DNA of 51,579 bases from a virus. Both the position numbers and the translations under genes were made by a program. Positions 51,488 through 51,579 of the stretch are shown here, piece after piece (position 1 is the first letter of the stretch; every line of letters starts with the position of its first letter). The notes beneath the pieces were generated by a model. It did not search any database. It saw only the letters and a program-made list of their open reading frames with translations, and was not told where the DNA came from. The DNA lies in IMG/VR virus record IMGVR_UViG_3300013102_000036, positions 1 to 51,579 of that record, one strand, 5' to 3'.

Positions 51488-51579
51488 ATGTTAGGAAATA
51501 TTGATTATTATAAGAAGCCATACAAACCGAGTTACTTTTTAGCTAGACCCAATAAAGAAATAATTTCAAAGCTAAGTGA
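51488..51579 (+). CDS. Phage tail/baseplate protein, 5' end (continues at base 1)
   Basis: ATG 51488 has ribosome site GGAGG six bases upstream. The frame MLGNIDYYKKPYKPSYFLAR, PNKEIISKLS has the start pattern of siphovirus Tal-type tail proteins and stays open to the window edge. Collapsing the shared CTAAGTGA joins it in frame to position 1 (LSEAYKDDLK...). Without collapsing the 8 bases a stop codon appears at the junction. Confidence 0.85.
   Translation, partial: MLGNIDYYKKPYKPSYFLARPNKEIISKLS

Overview
The window looks like the complete or nearly complete genome of a temperate tailed phage (siphovirus-type late genes) of a low-GC Gram-positive host, most likely Paenibacillus or a close relative. 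The reasons are strong AG-rich ribosome binding sites, frequent TTG and GTG starts, a secreted 'stalk' (copper amine oxidase N-terminal-like) protein typical of Paenibacillus, and an attP core that matches the 3' end of a bacterial tRNA-Val(GAC). The two window ends share the 8 bases CTAAGTGA. Collapsing them fuses the start codon at 51488 in frame with the tail ORF running from base 1 (about 1345 aa in total), so the molecule is probably circular or circularly permuted and was opened inside a tail gene.

Layout. 1-3954: baseplate/tail-associated protein that ends the late operon. 4.0-6.6 kb: a secreted stalk-ankyrin protein and two MazF/PemK-type toxin genes, the first behind a small candidate antitoxin. 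6.6-13.6 kb: about eighteen small, mostly unrecognised genes (one YkyB-like, two related zinc-ribbon proteins), plus a 600-base gene-free stretch packed with short hairpins. 13.6-18.4 kb: lysogeny region with an excisionase-like protein, tyrosine integrase, attP with flanking G-rich direct repeats, a small membrane protein and three XRE-type regulators with operator repeats. 18.6-23.2 kb: an SF2 helicase with four helicase-associated repeats, a further HTH regulator with a palindromic operator, and a minus-strand cluster of small genes. 23.2-25.7 kb: an eroded region with iteron-like repeats, two broken ParB-like genes and a second tyrosine recombinase. 26-31.3 kb: an unknown 337-aa protein, a large structured non-coding stretch, a 928-aa single-chain RNA polymerase homologue carrying the universal DxDGD catalytic motif, and a zinc-ribbon partner. 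31.3-51.4 kb: a structured non-coding stretch (candidate pac/cos or leader), then small and large terminase, portal, protease/scaffold, decoration protein, major capsid, neck proteins, tail tube, chaperones and a 2291-aa tape measure with a lytic transglycosylase domain.

How it may work together. The XRE regulators and integrase control lysogeny. The phage-encoded RNA polymerase sits directly before the packaging and structural block, as expected of an enzyme that switches on late transcription. An AT-rich motif, consensus near TTTATAAAGTAAAYATATAA, recurs in many intergenic gaps of the early and accessory region and is the best candidate for a phage-wide promoter or operator. Long gene-free stretches at 11.5, 27.1 and 31.3 kb carry dense or nested RNA hairpins. 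No endolysin or holin was recognised, so the element may be lysis-defective, rely on unrecognised genes, or be partly domesticated. No DNA polymerase or primase was recognised either.
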